Shown: positions 23,245-35,923, numbered from the stretch's first letter. The stretch: DNA of 64,000 bases from Schistocephalus solidus (GCA_017591395.1 WEDG01004114.1:186001-250000), one strand, 5' to 3'. Made by a program: numbers and translations. The notes: a model not told the origin generated them from the letters alone.

Positions 23245-24760
23245 CCTGTACAGTTAACCAAACCGAAAAGAACCATCGCGTTTACGACATGTCGAAACAA
23301 CAAATTTACTTGCTTCAATCTTCTCTATCACAAACAATTCACGCTTTCCTCAAACCATCGAACGTAAAATCATGGTCATTTCTAAACGAAATTTTTAATG
23401 CTGACGTTTCTATTGGTACCGTCCGCGTTGGATCTAACAGAATTTCTTCTACCTATCAAACCTTCTTCAGACGTAAAATGGACCTCCTCTACAAACCAGG
23501 CCTACGTGATAGTCTACAGAACTTTCACGTCCTACTAAAAAGGAAGACTGCCAGCTTGAACGACCTGTTCGCTGGTCAGTTCACTGGCCTGTGTTTTGAC
23601 ATGTCCTTCATGGAGTCCCGGATTCGTGATAACTGGCGTACAGTAATAATTATTCATCTCCCTAAAAATCAAATAATTTTGTTCTTAAAGCTTCTCATCC
23701 AATTGCCTGCTCTTTTGTACAAATGAAGCCTGCTAAAAGCTTTGCCATCAATAGTATTATGCCATGCTCCTTCAGTTTTTCTGGTCTGTTACAATTTGAA
23801 TATAAGGCCAGATGTGGTAGCCTTGAGGATGTTGCTCTCGTGGTCGAGTATGCTGTTAATGATTTAAATGGGGATTGGCGTACGTACGCATGCGCATTTC
23901 GTGACTAACCCGTCGCCTTCCCTACGGTTCTACGGGCTCTCTTCCTTAACAAAATATCCGCGTGGGGCTCTCCAAGCTGGCCTGTTTCCTGGCTTGCAGA
24001 TTAGCCAACTTCCTGAACTCAGTTTGTCCAATCAGACAAGCGGAAATCTTCTGTCCTTTCCAATAACTGTGAAGTGCTTCGAGGTTCCATCATATCTCCC
24101 CCTCCTCGTCCACACAGGGACTTGAGATCGCCAAATGACGCCCTGTATGTCAATCACGCTGATGATACGGTTGTTGGGCCTCCTCCTAAAAATCAGACAC
24201 ATTTCCAGTTTCTAAAGAATGACCTCGACCACGTCTTTACATGGCCGTTTGCAAACTGATCTTCTAGTAAGCAACAAACAAAATAGACCAGGCTGTTTTC
24301 AGACTGCGACCCGCTTTTGGTCCTGAATAAATTTACATCCTTCCGGTAATCTGGTGTTACTTTGACATTAAATCGTTCACTTTACCCTCATATAGCAACC
24401 TTTTAATTAAATTCTTGAACTACTTTCTCAAATTCGTCGTTTCGTTCCTATCACACACCTCCCTCTAGTTCTTTATTTTTCTGTTATTTTTCCTGCTTTG
24501 CTGATTTGCTGATCAACCAAATGCCCTTTTCTGTTACGGGCGTTTCGTATGTCGTTAAAGATGATATAAGAATACAACGACGTTTTAAAACAGTTAAGCA
24601 ATTTCGTGATTGAATTTGAGATGAAATTGTCCACCCCCTTTACTCTGAGCTAATTGTTTCGAAGTTTTTCCGCCCCATGCGCCGAGTCTTCTGACATGTC
24701 TTTTGCCGTACTTCGGCATATCAGCGTTCCTTATTGACATATCTGATTCCGCATTTAATG
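23245..24760 (+). pseudogene. LINE (CR1/jockey-like) reverse transcriptase relic
   Basis: Frame-shifted pieces of one reverse transcriptase lie in order. 23289-23700 holds the region before the palm; 23730-23900 reads PAKSFAINSIMPCSFSFSGL and GSLEDVALVVEYAVNDLNGD; 23900-24120 holds a fragment resembling the 'GVPQGS.LSPLL' block (FEVPSYLPLLVHTGT). The catalytic-type HADDTVVG lies at 24155-24178, with H replacing the usual Y, followed by FQFLKNDLDHVFTW. From 24390 a third frame resembles the C-terminal domain, ending near RTSAYQRSL (about 24710-24740). Multiple stops and frameshifts mean no product. Clade assignment is tentative. Confidence 0.65.
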
Positions 24761-25204
24761 TTCATTTTTATGTTAACCTATTACCACAGTAAAAGAAGCC
24801 CTTTTTTACTTAAACGTTTGAATGATCATTTCAAAATAATTATTAGACCTCTCTCTCTTTCTCTCTGTTGGCATGGATTTCAGCAAATATGATGGTTTAT
24901 GCTTCACTCTTCTCACAAAAAAGCTTTGCCAATTTAAGCGGCTTTATTTTCTCGCAGAACTTCACTATAAAGAGTCTGGTGGACTTAAATCAATGATGTT
25001 GCGCTGAAAGATTTTTCGGAAGGCTGCCACATGATGAGTTAAAGCGGCCCTCGAAGGGAGCCCAGTCTGTTTCTTTAGTGTCCGGATGATGGGTTGAGGG
25101 CCAGGTTTCAAGCGCACCTTCTCAAAATCTGACATTCTAACTCAGTTTGGATCCAGGCAGGGCCCATTTATTGTTGTGTAAAGTTATTATCCGGTGTTCG
25201 AAGC
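24761..25204. other. unassigned spacer
   Basis: No supported feature. Confidence 0.3.
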
Positions 25205-25446
25205 AGGCAGTACGGCAGCACGCGTAGATGCCGTCTCCCGTCACGCCAGCCAGCTGTGTCTTCACCCGTTATTGGTTTTCTTCAATTGACACCAAGCCCA
25301 GATGGGTGTAGAAGTGCGCGTGTGGCAGAAGCAGCGCAGGTCTGCTATCGTCGAAAACTCAATCCAGCTCAAGTTAACGTCTCTGCACCACACTTTCTGC
25401 CAAGCACATGGTGGATTTCGTCAACAACGGCGGTGGAACTGTCATC
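25205..25446 (-). repeat. ~370-bp interspersed repeat, diverged copy 3
   Basis: Read on the minus strand it starts GACAGTTCCACCGCCGTTG and runs through TGACGAAATCCACCATGTGC..., following 471-842 in order with heavy substitution and the 3' part missing. Confidence 0.55.
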
Positions 25447-25980
25447 TTAAATCGAGTAACGCAGTGAACCTCCAAAGAATCAGCTAATGTTGCAAAGCCA
25501 TGGCCCAACGATGTTTGAAAGTGCTTTTCGAGGGGATCAGAAAGTGCTTAAGGTCCACCGCCGTAACTAGGCGAATGTAGTACATTAGTAGATGTTGCAG
25601 TGAGTCAACGGAAGTCATGAAATATCCAAAAAATGGAAGGTGTACTTCTTCTACGAAAACATTTAGAAAACAACGAACTTTTCTACTAAATGTTTCTATG
25701 TCAGTTTTAGAAAAGACAATAAAATAAATTCAAAAAATGAAATTGAAAATAATTGATAGTAATAAAAGGAAGATTTCTGAGGATCCCCTTCATCAGTTCC
25801 TGAGAAAACACTATCCTTCGACGAGTTTGTTATCCATTTACAAAACTAGTTGCAATTTTTATTCATGCCTCAGTGAGAACTTTCCTTCAAAAAAATAAAG
25901 CAAATTTAACTAACCTTTGCATTTAATTCTCGAAGCATAAGTGACTACGGAAACAGCGTGCTGCTACTATTGCTCCTAGT
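25447..25980. other. unassigned AT-rich spacer
   Basis: No supported feature. Confidence 0.3.
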
Positions 25981-25984
25981 TGAT

Positions 25985-26078
25985 GTGCCAGCGGACCATA
26001 CCAAAGATGGTAGATGGGCGCTAACCGATCGGGTACGGAACCCACTCGTCCCATCATGCCTCGATGCTAAGTCTCGAA
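25985..26078 (-). repeat. SINE family C tail, inverted
   Basis: CTAACCGATCGGGTACGGAA ... TCTCGAACCCCGCCAGCA is the reverse of the tail at 26220-26312, so two SINE copies lie back to back around 26.08 kb. Confidence 0.5.
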
Positions 26079-26079
26079 C

Positions 26080-26312
26080 CCCGCCAGCAACTGCTCGGTG
26101 CCTAGATGTCGCAGGTGCAGCAACACACGGCGTTAGTTACGTCTGGCTGATGATAACCAGTGAACCAGAAATGGCCGTTTCAGACTGCCTTGTCTTTGTC
26201 AGTAATTTTCTTCTGCCTATGGGACTAACCGCTGTGCGGCTGCTAGTGTGGCTCAAAACTGAGCTCCAAGGCAGAACGGGACGAGCGTGTCTTGCAAGGG
26301 ATCGGTAAGCAT
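26080..26312 (+). mobile_element. hammerhead-bearing SINE (family C)
   Basis: Decayed tRNA-like head (about 26080-26140). Hammerhead motif 26141-26185: stem I GTCTGG/TCAGAC (6 bp including one wobble), CTGATGA (26147-26153), GAAA (26168-26171), stem III ATGG/CCGT, cleavage predicted after 26179. Stem II (TAACCAGTGAACCA) has lost its pairing. The tail runs TTGTCTTTGTCAGT ... CTGAGCTCCAAGGCAGAACG ... GATCGGTAAGC. Confidence 0.6.
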
Positions 26313-26354
26313 CCAGCCACCTAGGTTAATCTTGCCAATGGAAGGGTTCAAGAC

Positions 26355-26545
26355 AATGAGCTCGTGGCGCAGTGGTTTAGAGCGTTGGACTTCAAACTAA
26401 CAAGTCACGAGTTCGAGCCTCGCGTGCCACAACACCTGGGATTGAGTATGGGTGGCTGAGGAGGTCTTATAAGCCAGAGATGGCCATTCCTGTCTGCTGT
26501 GTGTTTATCGGAAAGGTTCTTCTGCCCACACCACAAGGGATGACT
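26355..26545 (+). mobile_element. tRNA-headed SINE with hammerhead remnant
   Basis: Clear pol III promoter: A box TGGCGCAGTGG (26365-26375) and B box GAGTTCGAGCC (26409-26419), spaced as in tRNAs. The T arm pairs but the acceptor stem (GAGCTCG against GTGCCAC) does not, so it is a SINE head, not a tRNA gene. Downstream, CTGAGGA (26456-26462), the stem II remnant GGTCTTATAAGCCA, GAGA instead of GAAA, and stem III ATGGCCAT form a decayed hammerhead. The tail TTTATCGGAAAGGTTCTTCT follows. Same plan as the schistosome Sm-alpha SINE. Confidence 0.78.
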
Positions 26546-26979
26546 AGAGAGATTGGACATTTACTGTAACGTCCTGCTGATCATGTTTTCGCCCCCTAAT
26601 GAGGAGAAAAACCTCAATGATAAATTCATCCTTTCTTGAAAATTAAATTTTCCCAATTAAATCAGTATAGATATGCTCACTACAAAATCACTATACAAAA
26701 CGGTTTTGTTTTTCACTTGGAAAACTTTCTTTGAAACATGTTTTTACCCACCTTGGTGCAAATATGAAGAGAATGCGCGGCAATCCGGCCGCATGGCGAC
26801 TGAATAATTCCCTATGCCGCAAGATTTAGCTTGTTCAAAACGTAACTCGGCAATGAAGTCCACAACTTAGTCGCATTACAGGACAGAAAACGAGATGTCT
26901 CGCAATCAGGTCGAACCGACGGAAGACACACCTGCGTAGCTCTGATAATTTTCGACTGCAAGAGTCAAAGTGTGGGTTT

Positions 26980-27035
26980 ATGGCTGAGATGTCAGAGCGT
27001 TAAGCCCTGAGGCAACCGATTCAAATCCCTGGTAT
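26980..27035 (+). repeat. tRNA-like SINE head
   Basis: TATGGCTGAGATGTCAGAGC resembles an A box and GATTCAAATCCC (27019-27030) resembles a B box. The preceding AGAGTCAAAGTGTG recalls the segment before the heads at 16.6-17.0 kb, suggesting the same SINE family. Confidence 0.4.
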
Positions 27036-30000
27036 TTTTCACGTAGATTCCTGGCTAACTGAAAATAGTAAAACAGGAACTGTAGTGTGACAGATTATCA
27101 CAAGCGGCTTCCCACAAGAAACGAAACAGGTCAGGAGTTTAAATTTCACAGGTACGAAGAAAATCACCTACTTAAAGGAGAAGGTCGCTATTCAATGATC
27201 GGAATGATTTCTTTATTCATTTGGGCTTTAAAACCGGTACTAAAGTATATCGTGAGAGATAACAGTGACCACAAAACATGCAAGAGATAAAGAGGGTGAG
27301 AGCCAGGTATTCATTAGTGATGACAGTCTGAATTTGAATGCGTATACCTCTGGATGCCGGCGCCAGATCGATACATTATTGATTGATTTCTCATCAGAGG
27401 GCCAGGATTCAATCATTCAGCGGTTTGCTTTACTTCTGGTGTAGACGATTATCTTATTGACTGCGAATTTTAACTAGTAACCCGTTTAGCAAATGTGGCA
27501 AGCACTTGTGATAATCCTTCTCACAGCCAGCTTACGTTCGTGTATGCGTGTTCCAAGCATGCGGCTATTCTGTCCTGTGGAGTTACGAGGACAGTTTATG
27601 CATGGAGTGCGATGAACTGCACGCGACTGCTTACTAGGATTTAATTGGTCCTAGAGTTTCATACCCACGCTAATCATGGTAGCTTTGGGCCGATGTGTAA
27701 TTCGGAGAACTAGTCCCGTAACGATGCGCTCGTTTGCCTCGGAAACGTTCGTTTTGTATGGCGGTGTATACAATAGTTGCTCTTTTGGGTTTGGGTCCTC
27801 CAGGAGTGAACACGAAGGCGTGAGCGGTTCCACATAAAATTTTATCGGAGCTATTTAAGCCTTCCGTGTATTTTCTCTGAACGACTACTATGCGTCTGAA
27901 TTCATTTGAAGTATGTTCTCATACAGTTTCCTTTCTGAGCCACCAAACGTATAACCTGAAAATTTAGAAACAGCGTGGTGCTTTTCAACTTCCTGTCGAC
28001 ATGTGGTTCTATTTCGCCCTCAGAACGTAGCCGAGCAATACATACATAAAGGAAAGCTGCTTATATTGTTCTTCCTCCATAATGACCTGTATAACCGGGT
28101 AGATTGCGGTGAGAAGTAATAAACAATTCTGCGGTATTTTTCACTTCACGAAAGAAAATGTGTTTTTCACTTAACGACACAAATTTCAGCCACTGTTGGG
28201 TGAACACACTCACGTCCAGCTCATTTCGGACCAGTTCTGTTATTAAATTTGAAATTTGGAAGCCCTGTTATCTGCGCACAGGTTTCGATCCTTCTTTGCT
28301 TACGAGTTCACCTCGAAAATCGCATATGCGAGAAGCAAGAAAAAAACAGCGAATCAAATGAAGTCTGAGCATCAGATGAAAACTCAGTAAATCGATGCAT
28401 TACTTAGGCACTAGTATACAAAGCCCTGTGCCTCACGGACGATCGATCGGTCCATAGCCGTGCAACGTTTGCTGTTCTTAAACCCTTTTATCTGAAAATG
28501 GCCTCCTAAACATTTGCAACTACTTCGCCAAATCCAGAAAAACTTTGGCGGTCGAACAGAGGGTACTTTCTGTCAGGTTTTTCTCTATTATCGTTCTCAA
28601 TAAGATGCTGACATGATTGCTAACTCTGTGTATGTAGGTTTCATCTGATTTGGGCTAAATTGCATTTTTACTGAACAACACTAGCAGGATTCCTGAAAAT
28701 TGCACTTTATTCCAGAGAAACTTCATTCGACCCTTACAAAGCAGAAGGCCAAGTACAGACCCAACTGTAATGAATAAAATGTTAGGGTTTGTATATGGCC
28801 TTATGGCGAAGTTGATACTTACATACGTATTAAATATGTTGGTTCTCATTTGTTTCATTGGAGTTGGCCATTGTTTTGCAAAATAAACAGTTTGAGTGTC
28901 GCAAATTTTAACAAAAAGTACTTTACTCTGCTGGAAAATTGAGCGCTTTTATTTTGGTCAAAGATATGCAAGTCATCGATCACCATGTGGAACCTATCAC
29001 ATACAAAATGCTGAAATTTACAGAACATCGTTAAATACTCGCAAACCGGCACTTACCTATGAATGAATGCTTTGAGAAAATAGCTAACACATTTTAGCGA
29101 ATGGAAAAAATAAAATAAATAATAAATATAATATAACGTTTTTTTAGAAATAACAGCGTTTTTGAGCCAAACTTAAAACTCCGCAGCCGTCAGAAATCGT
29201 TCTAGCTGAGTTAAATTAATTTTCAAATTAAAATCCTAGACCCTTACATACCTAAGGAAATGCATTGGTATAATTAGAAAATAGGATTGAAATCTGTCTT
29301 TTACTGAAGTATGCCTTTACTATCCTTCGAGATTGTATGTACTATCAAGGGGGGCCATGAATAAGCGGTTTTTAGTCAGAATATAGTTTTCAAAACAGTT
29401 TAAGGAATATTTGCTGTTTTGTTCTTCCGGTTCTTAATTTTTCGTGATAATTTTGACTAAGGCAAACAGGTTTGCGCATGATTTCGCCAATAAGGACGTC
29501 ACAGGAATAAATATATTCATAAGGTCATCTGTTGGCAGGTTGGGCCATGGCTAATAATTTTAAATAGAAATTCAGGTGAAATCGATAAAATAGCGTTCTT
29601 TGTATTTTAAACAGAAGTATATTTTCATAAAATGCCTTTAAAAGTATTCCTGCTGTTGGTTCATGAAGAGTTTCAGATTTCCGTGAAATACTGGTGTACG
29701 ATTTTAAGTGCTCTCAGTAGATTGTTCATAACTGTAGATTATGTTTTTTTGTTTATTAATACCTTCAAAATAAGATATTATCTAGAAAGGTTTACCTAAT
29801 TACTGAGCTCTTTATTATTTTTTCTATTGCAAATGGCTAATTGGGCCATAGTTGTTAACCCGCCCAGCTACAAAACATCACCGTCAAAAACGTAAGAGCC
29901 TACGAAAATATTCGGTACTTAATATGCCTAAAAGCAATTTAAACATTTTCATTTTAAAAAGCGTTCTTAATAGGCATTTTGCAGATGGATGATTGCATAC

Positions 30001-30673
30001 TATACCTATTCCTAACGATAACTCAAGGAAGCATTTAATGCATAAAAACCGGTCAGACTTTTATTTATTAATTCTTCATCTTTATGGTTTCTCTCACCCT
30101 GAATTCAGGAAGCAGTATTTTAATGTTTTTTAGAAACATTGATTTTGAAAATACGGCAGTTACTTTGGATGATAAGGCCGCAACGCGTTATCTATCTGTA
30201 TGGAATTGGTTTTTCCGGGCTACATCTCAGCCAATTTAAAATTTAATTTATTCCGGATGTATGCTAGACACGATTTATAAAACTTACATCCGAATTCCTT
30301 ATTCATCCTGAGTGAAAAGGACTATCGTGCAACTAGCATCAATTAGTGTTTAGGCATACAAACCAGGACCGTAATTACTCAGGCAATATCCCAATAATGT
30401 TGTACACACTCAGAAGGCACAAGTAACCTTTTGTTTCGTATGAGATGTGTTATAAATCAAATAAGCTGCTAATTATATATGTAATCTGCAAGATGAGAAC
30501 ATAACGCTCAATCTAGACTTTGAGCAGCATGCTAGAAAAACTCAAAAGCTCCCCACGTGAAATGGGCAACTTCGGCATTAGCAATTATGCTTCCGAGTGC
30601 AAAAGCGAGTTACAGTGAGGCCCTACTTATGTTCACAAATGAAAACGGTCACATGTGACTTCTATTTATACAG
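27036..30673. other. AT-rich region, nothing recognised
   Basis: Only short frames under 70 codons; no domain, repeat array or RNA seen. Confidence 0.35.
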
Positions 30674-30847
30674 ATGATGCATGTAACCACTGGTGCGTGT
30701 AAAGGACTTAAAAAGAAACTTTTCTGTTTATACCCTGCTCCTGATTTTTGTGAACGGTCAATTCTGGTAGAACATGGAGCATTCATCGATAAAGATGTGA
30801 TAACATTAAGCAGAGAAGAGGTTCAGTACAAGCTAGCATCGGAATGG
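30674..30847 (+). CDS. candidate internal coding exon, unknown protein
   Basis: An open frame of exactly 58 codons is bounded by a pyrimidine-rich acceptor (TCTATTTATACAG, ending 30673) and a canonical donor (GTAAGC from 30848), phase 0 at both ends. The peptide is compositionally protein-like: lysine-rich start (ACKGLKKKLFCLYPAPDFCE), then SILVEHGAFIDKDVITLS and REEVQYKLASEW. It begins with two methionines, so it could also be a first coding exon. I do not recognise the family, and no partner exon was found within a few kb on the same strand. It could belong to a large gene with long introns or to a mobile element. Confidence 0.4.
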
Positions 30848-32360
30848 GTAAGCTAACATTCTCCCCCGACCAACCAAGGCCTACAGGGAAAAACAGATTT
30901 GTTTGAGGCTACATAATCAGAATTTACAATCGGGGATGAAAAAAGAGGTGTTCAGGTCATTCAGTACAGGAAGTCTACATAGGCAATTAGGTTGAGCGAT
31001 TTTTCGTACGCACAAGCATCATTACTGAGCGGAAAATTACTGTTGGTTGATCCTATTGTTGGCAGAACCACCTCAATATCATGGTGAATATCTAAACCAT
31101 ATTGATTCCCCTTTAGCCTTATGGTAGATCAATCGTTTTTGTACGATCAACTAAAAATCATGCTAATACACGAAACAAATTGCGCAATTCAGCTGTTTAC
31201 CGCTATGCTGTGCTCTCAAGGTATGGACGATAAGCGTTCTGTCACATATTGCAAGATAAGGGCTCCAATAGGCCGATTATGACGCCAGGAGTCTGATCAG
31301 TATTCAACTAAAACGTTAAAAATCAATTAATTTGTTTGTCCATACGGGAATATGTGGAATTAACAAACCTGTGATAAATATTAGAAGAAGGCGTGGTAAG
31401 CACATACACTTTAGTTCACAATCGCCATCCTTGTAGTTTTGGCACTAGTCGCATATTTCATTTTGCTCCATAGGTCATTGACTAGGGCGTTGAACCTTTT
31501 TCTCTTGAATACTAATCAAGCTTAGTGTCATACAGCCTAGAGGTTTGTAAAACGTTTTATGATGAGGGTGTTTTCTTGCTACGGAGATAGATAAATATCA
31601 GCTTCTAATGCTAGATTTCTGACAGTTTTAACAAACGAATTAATAATGTATTAAGCAGACGTGGATCAGTGGAGTAGGATCTATATGTGTAGTAAACTGA
31701 GGCTTCCTCTGAAACAGATAAAGGAACATTGTCCAATCAGATTTGGTCAGGGCCCGCTAGCGTTCATTTCGAGTGTGGCTCCTCTCTAGGGGCAATCGAT
31801 CGATCGGATGTTGATAAATGCTCACATCAGCGGCAGTAGCTTGCAGTGTCTTCCACGTCTGGCGCTCACATCCTCATGGCCACAAACTTTTGCAGTGAGT
31901 GGCTTCAGACTGGCTGACCTACAGACACTTGACAGACGGCAGAAGTGGTTGTCGTAAGATACCCACATTCGATTCAAACTGTCACCCCAACTGACGCGTC
32001 GACCCCACCTTAGAGTCTTTTGGGACCACTGAATAGTAAGGTTTACGCAGGCGCCGTTAAATTCACAAAACGATATCTCACCCATGGGTCCCCATCACTG
32101 TGAGTTGGGAATGAACATTGTTTTGTCAGTCCTTTTACCGTCAGTAAAGGTCTGCAAATGAATAACCAACGTGCTCCGTTTCAAACCTTGCCTCGAGATT
32201 AACTGCTGTTGTAAGAACTTTCAGATGAAATTTCCTAAAGAAGAAACAACATTAAATATGGAAATATTGATGACAAGGCAACGCTCACGGACGGGAGAAA
32301 TAACACGTCAAACAGAAATACCAACCTTCCTCCGAGCTATAAAATCCTTCGTCACCTCCT
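30848..32360. other. unassigned spacer
   Basis: A GC-richer stretch at about 31750-32090 has an 87-codon minus-strand frame without motifs; probably an old repeat. Confidence 0.3.
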
Positions 32361-32548
32361 AATACTAATACTACTAACAATACTACAATTAATACCCTCC
32401 CTACTATGACGAATACTACTACTATTGCTACTAGCATGACTAATATTACTACAACTAATACAATCACAACCATTAATACGACTCATAATACTACTACTAC
32501 TATTACTAAAAATACTACAGTTACCACCATCAATACTGTGACTTACTT

Positions 32549-32614
<66 letters not shown>

Positions 32615-32640
32615 ATACTACTACTACTACAACTACTATC
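32361..32640. repeat. (ACT)n trinucleotide microsatellite
   Basis: Imperfect ACT/AAT units from about 32361, with a pure ACT run at about 32549-32613. Long frames here (poly-Thr, poly-Tyr, poly-Val) are translations of the repeat, not genes. Confidence 0.95.
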
Positions 32641-34650
32641 ATGACCACCAAGACGGGCACAGTGAATTGAAGTTAATTGTTCAGGGATCGCATGACAGCG
32701 AAGTCACCGCTCAATGAAACAGAGGAGCCACTAGACCACGCGACCTCCACAGATCCTCAACAACCCTCGATCGTAGTGGGGATTAATAAAACAAGAAATT
32801 GCCATGCCCTTCAATCGTGGTACAAACGTCCGAGAAAGCAAACAAAGAACCAACTCCTCCACCCGATCGTCCTGCTTTAAGCACTGAGATATCGAAAGGA
32901 AGTCAAAGATGATCACATAAAAAAATTACCAAAACCATACCAGATTGTCTTAAAGTGCAAAATGAATGCTGTACAGTGGTCAGTGGGAATAAATGCACTT
33001 TATGTAAAACAAATGTTCAGTTTCTCACTCAGCACCCGAATTAAGGTCAATTACAAACAGGGAATCCCTTATTTCATAGGCATGACATATCTCGCTCTCA
33101 CTACAATACGGTTGATAAACGGATATATCAATCAACGCAGCTTTAATTGGACTTTGGGTAATTCTGAACTTAGAAGGAAGAAATATGTGTTGTTCGGTCG
33201 ACAACAGGAGCTTTCGTTTTCAAAAATAATCCGAGAACAACTGACTAGTGTTCGCGTCTAACAGGTGGGGTACAACCAAGTTCAGGGTCTATAAATCATG
33301 AAAGGATTGGCAATCGGGTTTAGGATATGACAGATAACGTCAGCCAAGTCATGTGGTATTTTTTAACTTTGACGCTAATACTTTGGCCGTTAACACCTAA
33401 GGACCTTCATACTTCAAGTCAATGTTTGCACGAGATAAAAGGGAAAGTTGCTAATTATACTCTTGGAACCTTCTTCGTTGTAAGCCGCCTAATTTCTAAA
33501 AAGATGTATAATAGCTGGGCTTCCTTCTGGACAAAGGTATTTAATATGGGAATCTATACCGCTTTTCTCACAAGTGGCACTTACCTTTATTCCAGGGGGT
33601 GCCTATTTGGCATATTCTAGGTCTAATCCACCCTGAACTTTGCGGTGAAGCCACTTGAAATACAGGATTGGACTTATTTTCGTGTCACACCTACCTAAAT
33701 GCAATTTCAGTAGTTTAGTTGACGAAATGATATTTCTATCGGCCTCCAAAAGAAATGCCTTCGAGAGGAATTTAATTAAGTAATTTTTTGGCATACTGAG
33801 AGCACAGGTGAATATATTCAACTGAATTAACGACAACAGAATACACATCTCCTTGTAATATTGATGGCATTGCGCTTTTAAATTTCCTCCGAAATTTATC
33901 GTTAACCTGAGTAAATCAGCCTATTTGAAGGCTAACAGGCGTCGACGGAAAGTTGATATGGATATTTTGGCCAACTTCTATCAACCATAGCGAGTTAACC
34001 ATGTAATATTTGGTAAACTGTCAAAAAGGAGGCAGTAGCATATTTTGGAGTAACAGGTGGAACCATATTCACAGCTCAGGTACTAGGTAAATACGCAGAT
34101 CTACATGTTTAAACCACTGCCGGACGCATCTGCGAGGCGGTTCGCTCATCAGCCGATTCCTCAGCAGTCTCTGCGTGTTTTCTGGTAGATGCTCCTGTTT
34201 AAAAATTGTCATTGTTTCTAATTTCCTCAGAATCATCCCCAAAATTAAGCGCAATATCACCTTATATCTGAGGGGCTTTGTGTTCGCGTGTCTTGTGATA
34301 TCCAGTGCCAAAAGTCTAAAAGACTGAGGGTACGATGAGGACCACAGTGCACGTGGGTCACAGACAATTCGGATGTTACGAGACAAGGCGTGGGGCAGCA
34401 AACGAGAGAACAATTATTCCCATGTCAGTTTACTCGCGGACCTGCATTTCATTAACCTTGGCCCACTGGACCTGCTTGATCTTCGGCATGGTTGTCCGGC
34501 ATCGTCGCACTGACCGAATTTGTCCAGTATCCTCACGCTCGTTAGTCGCTGCCGATCTGACGGGCGAGGCAGGAGTCATTTTCGTATCCACCAGTGAATG
34601 GACCGCTTCAACCCCTTTGGTATTTCTAACGAGTTGCGGACAAAACACCA
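32641..34650. other. unassigned region
   Basis: Frames of about 100 codons at 32962-33261, 33327-33620 and minus 34069-34413 show no recognisable domain. 34050-34650 is GC-richer and open in several frames but I cannot assign it. Confidence 0.3.
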
Positions 34651-34654
34651 GCCT

Positions 34655-34860
34655 GGATCACCGCTACGTGCATGTATTCTTTTATCTGCTACTGCGGGGC
34701 AGAATATATTGGTCAAACAAGCCAGCGTTTATCCAAAAGAATAAGAGAACACCTTCCAGCATGGTTAGGAAAGGGTCCAATAAAGACCGTAAAAAGCTCT
34801 ATTATCACACATATGGTAGACACGAATCATCGTGCAGCGGCCAGAGGCCTTCCTGATAAT
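34655..34860 (+). pseudogene. Penelope-like element, GIY-YIG fragment
   Basis: Encodes MYSFICYCGAEYIGQTSQRL followed by SKRIREHLPAWLGKG and AHMVDTNH-like sequence (THMVDTNH), the first half of the GIY-YIG endonuclease of Penelope-like elements. It is collinear with 36387-36560 at high similarity. The catalytic tail of the domain is lost after about 34860 and no reverse transcriptase precedes it, so this is an isolated fragment. Confidence 0.82.
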
Positions 34861-35706
34861 TTAAAATATCCGCTCAACCTATTTGAAATTCTTTGACCAA
34901 AATTTGTTTAGCTTCGAGCTAAGCTTCTGCAATCAGGTTACGCAGACTGGTCCTATGCGCCCAAAAGTACTCCATATAGGCACTGCAGTGACAATGGTCT
35001 GGCGACCGCCATCCCCCAGACACTGATCAGAAGACTAACCGCAATTTTGAATCCCACCTCCCCCATCCTGACCACCACAATTATTTTCAAATTTCCCGCA
35101 TATTTGACTTAATGACATAACGATATAAGCGTAAAAGCCTGACGAGATTTATCCGAGACTAACGTCGGCTTGCCAACTTGTCTTTTGGATTTCTAAGGAA
35201 CCAAATAGTGTCGCCTAGCCAACCTTTCGGAAGCACAAATTTCCATACAAACGAAAAAATTAATATGCCCCGGCGTTGATTGACCTACTTGCTCTACTGC
35301 AGCCGCAATTGCTACCCACATCAATTAACTAAAACTTCCCTCTTTACAGCCCCTAGATTAGGCATAAGTCACCCTAGGAGCCAGTCACTAAAAAGAACCC
35401 GCACGCAGCAGGGTGAAATACCATTTAGCTAGTGCCAGCGAGAGGGAATAGTTTGGCATATTGAACCTATAGTCTTTAACGAAGCTAGGGTGAAATGCGC
35501 AGATCACGACCTTCCAGAGCCGTTAGCAACGCCCTTTAGTCGATGCGGTATCTCTCCACTAATTTTCCAAAGATAAATGTTTTTTTAACTTCAGTGGTCA
35601 GAACAAGTTTCGGGTTGGCTGGATTGCAGATACCAGCGACGGTAGAAAGAACACTTGGAGACCTACCGAAGACTGTTTAAAAGTTGCGAAAATTCCCATT
35701 AAACAA
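34861..35706. other. unassigned spacer between PLE copies
   Basis: No supported feature. Confidence 0.3.
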
Positions 35707-35923
35707 TTCAAAAGACCACTTGGCGAGCATACGCGCTGCTTTCGATAACTTCTCTTCAGGCCAGTACAGTTATAGGGAAACGTTGGAAGGCAGTAGAAAT
35801 TTAAAACATGAAACCAATAATGTTCGTCTGTTTGTGTAAGTTATTTGAGAAAAGCGCATATGAGAAGGAGGATAAGAGACAGTGTGATAGGCGGCAGTAA
35901 GTGTTTGGTAGAGCCGTTCTAGG
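35707..35923 (-). repeat. PLE left terminal inverted repeat (217 bp)
   Basis: The reverse complement of this segment matches 36775-36991 over its full length with a limited number of substitutions, from CCTAGAACGGCTCTACCAA to TTTTGAA. It borders the 5' end of the truncated PLE and contains a hammerhead motif pointing away from the element's coding strand. Confidence 0.92.
35717..35767 (-). ncRNA. type I hammerhead ribozyme in PLE left repeat (family B)
   Basis: Minus strand: ACTGGC, CTGAAGA (35753-35759), short stem II GA-AGTTA-TC, GAAA (35740-35743), stem III AGCA/TGCT with loop GCGCGTA, cleavage triplet CTC, then GCCAAGT completing stem I (GGC/GCC plus ACT/AGT with a bulged A). Core is identical to the copy at 36931-36980. 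Confidence 0.68.

Noticed and set aside
26358..26430. A tRNA gene
   Set aside because: A and B boxes are good and the T arm pairs, but the acceptor arms do not pair and the anticodon stem-loop needs an 8-nt loop or a mismatch. The downstream hammerhead and tail match other SINE copies.
27385..27405. Minus-strand CTGATGA next to GAAA
   Set aside because: The two motifs are adjacent with no stem II, and no stem I or III pairing is present.
34069..34856. Frames of 114 and 173 codons on opposite strands
   Set aside because: The plus frame runs through the PLE GIY-YIG fragment in the wrong phase; the minus frame has no motifs.
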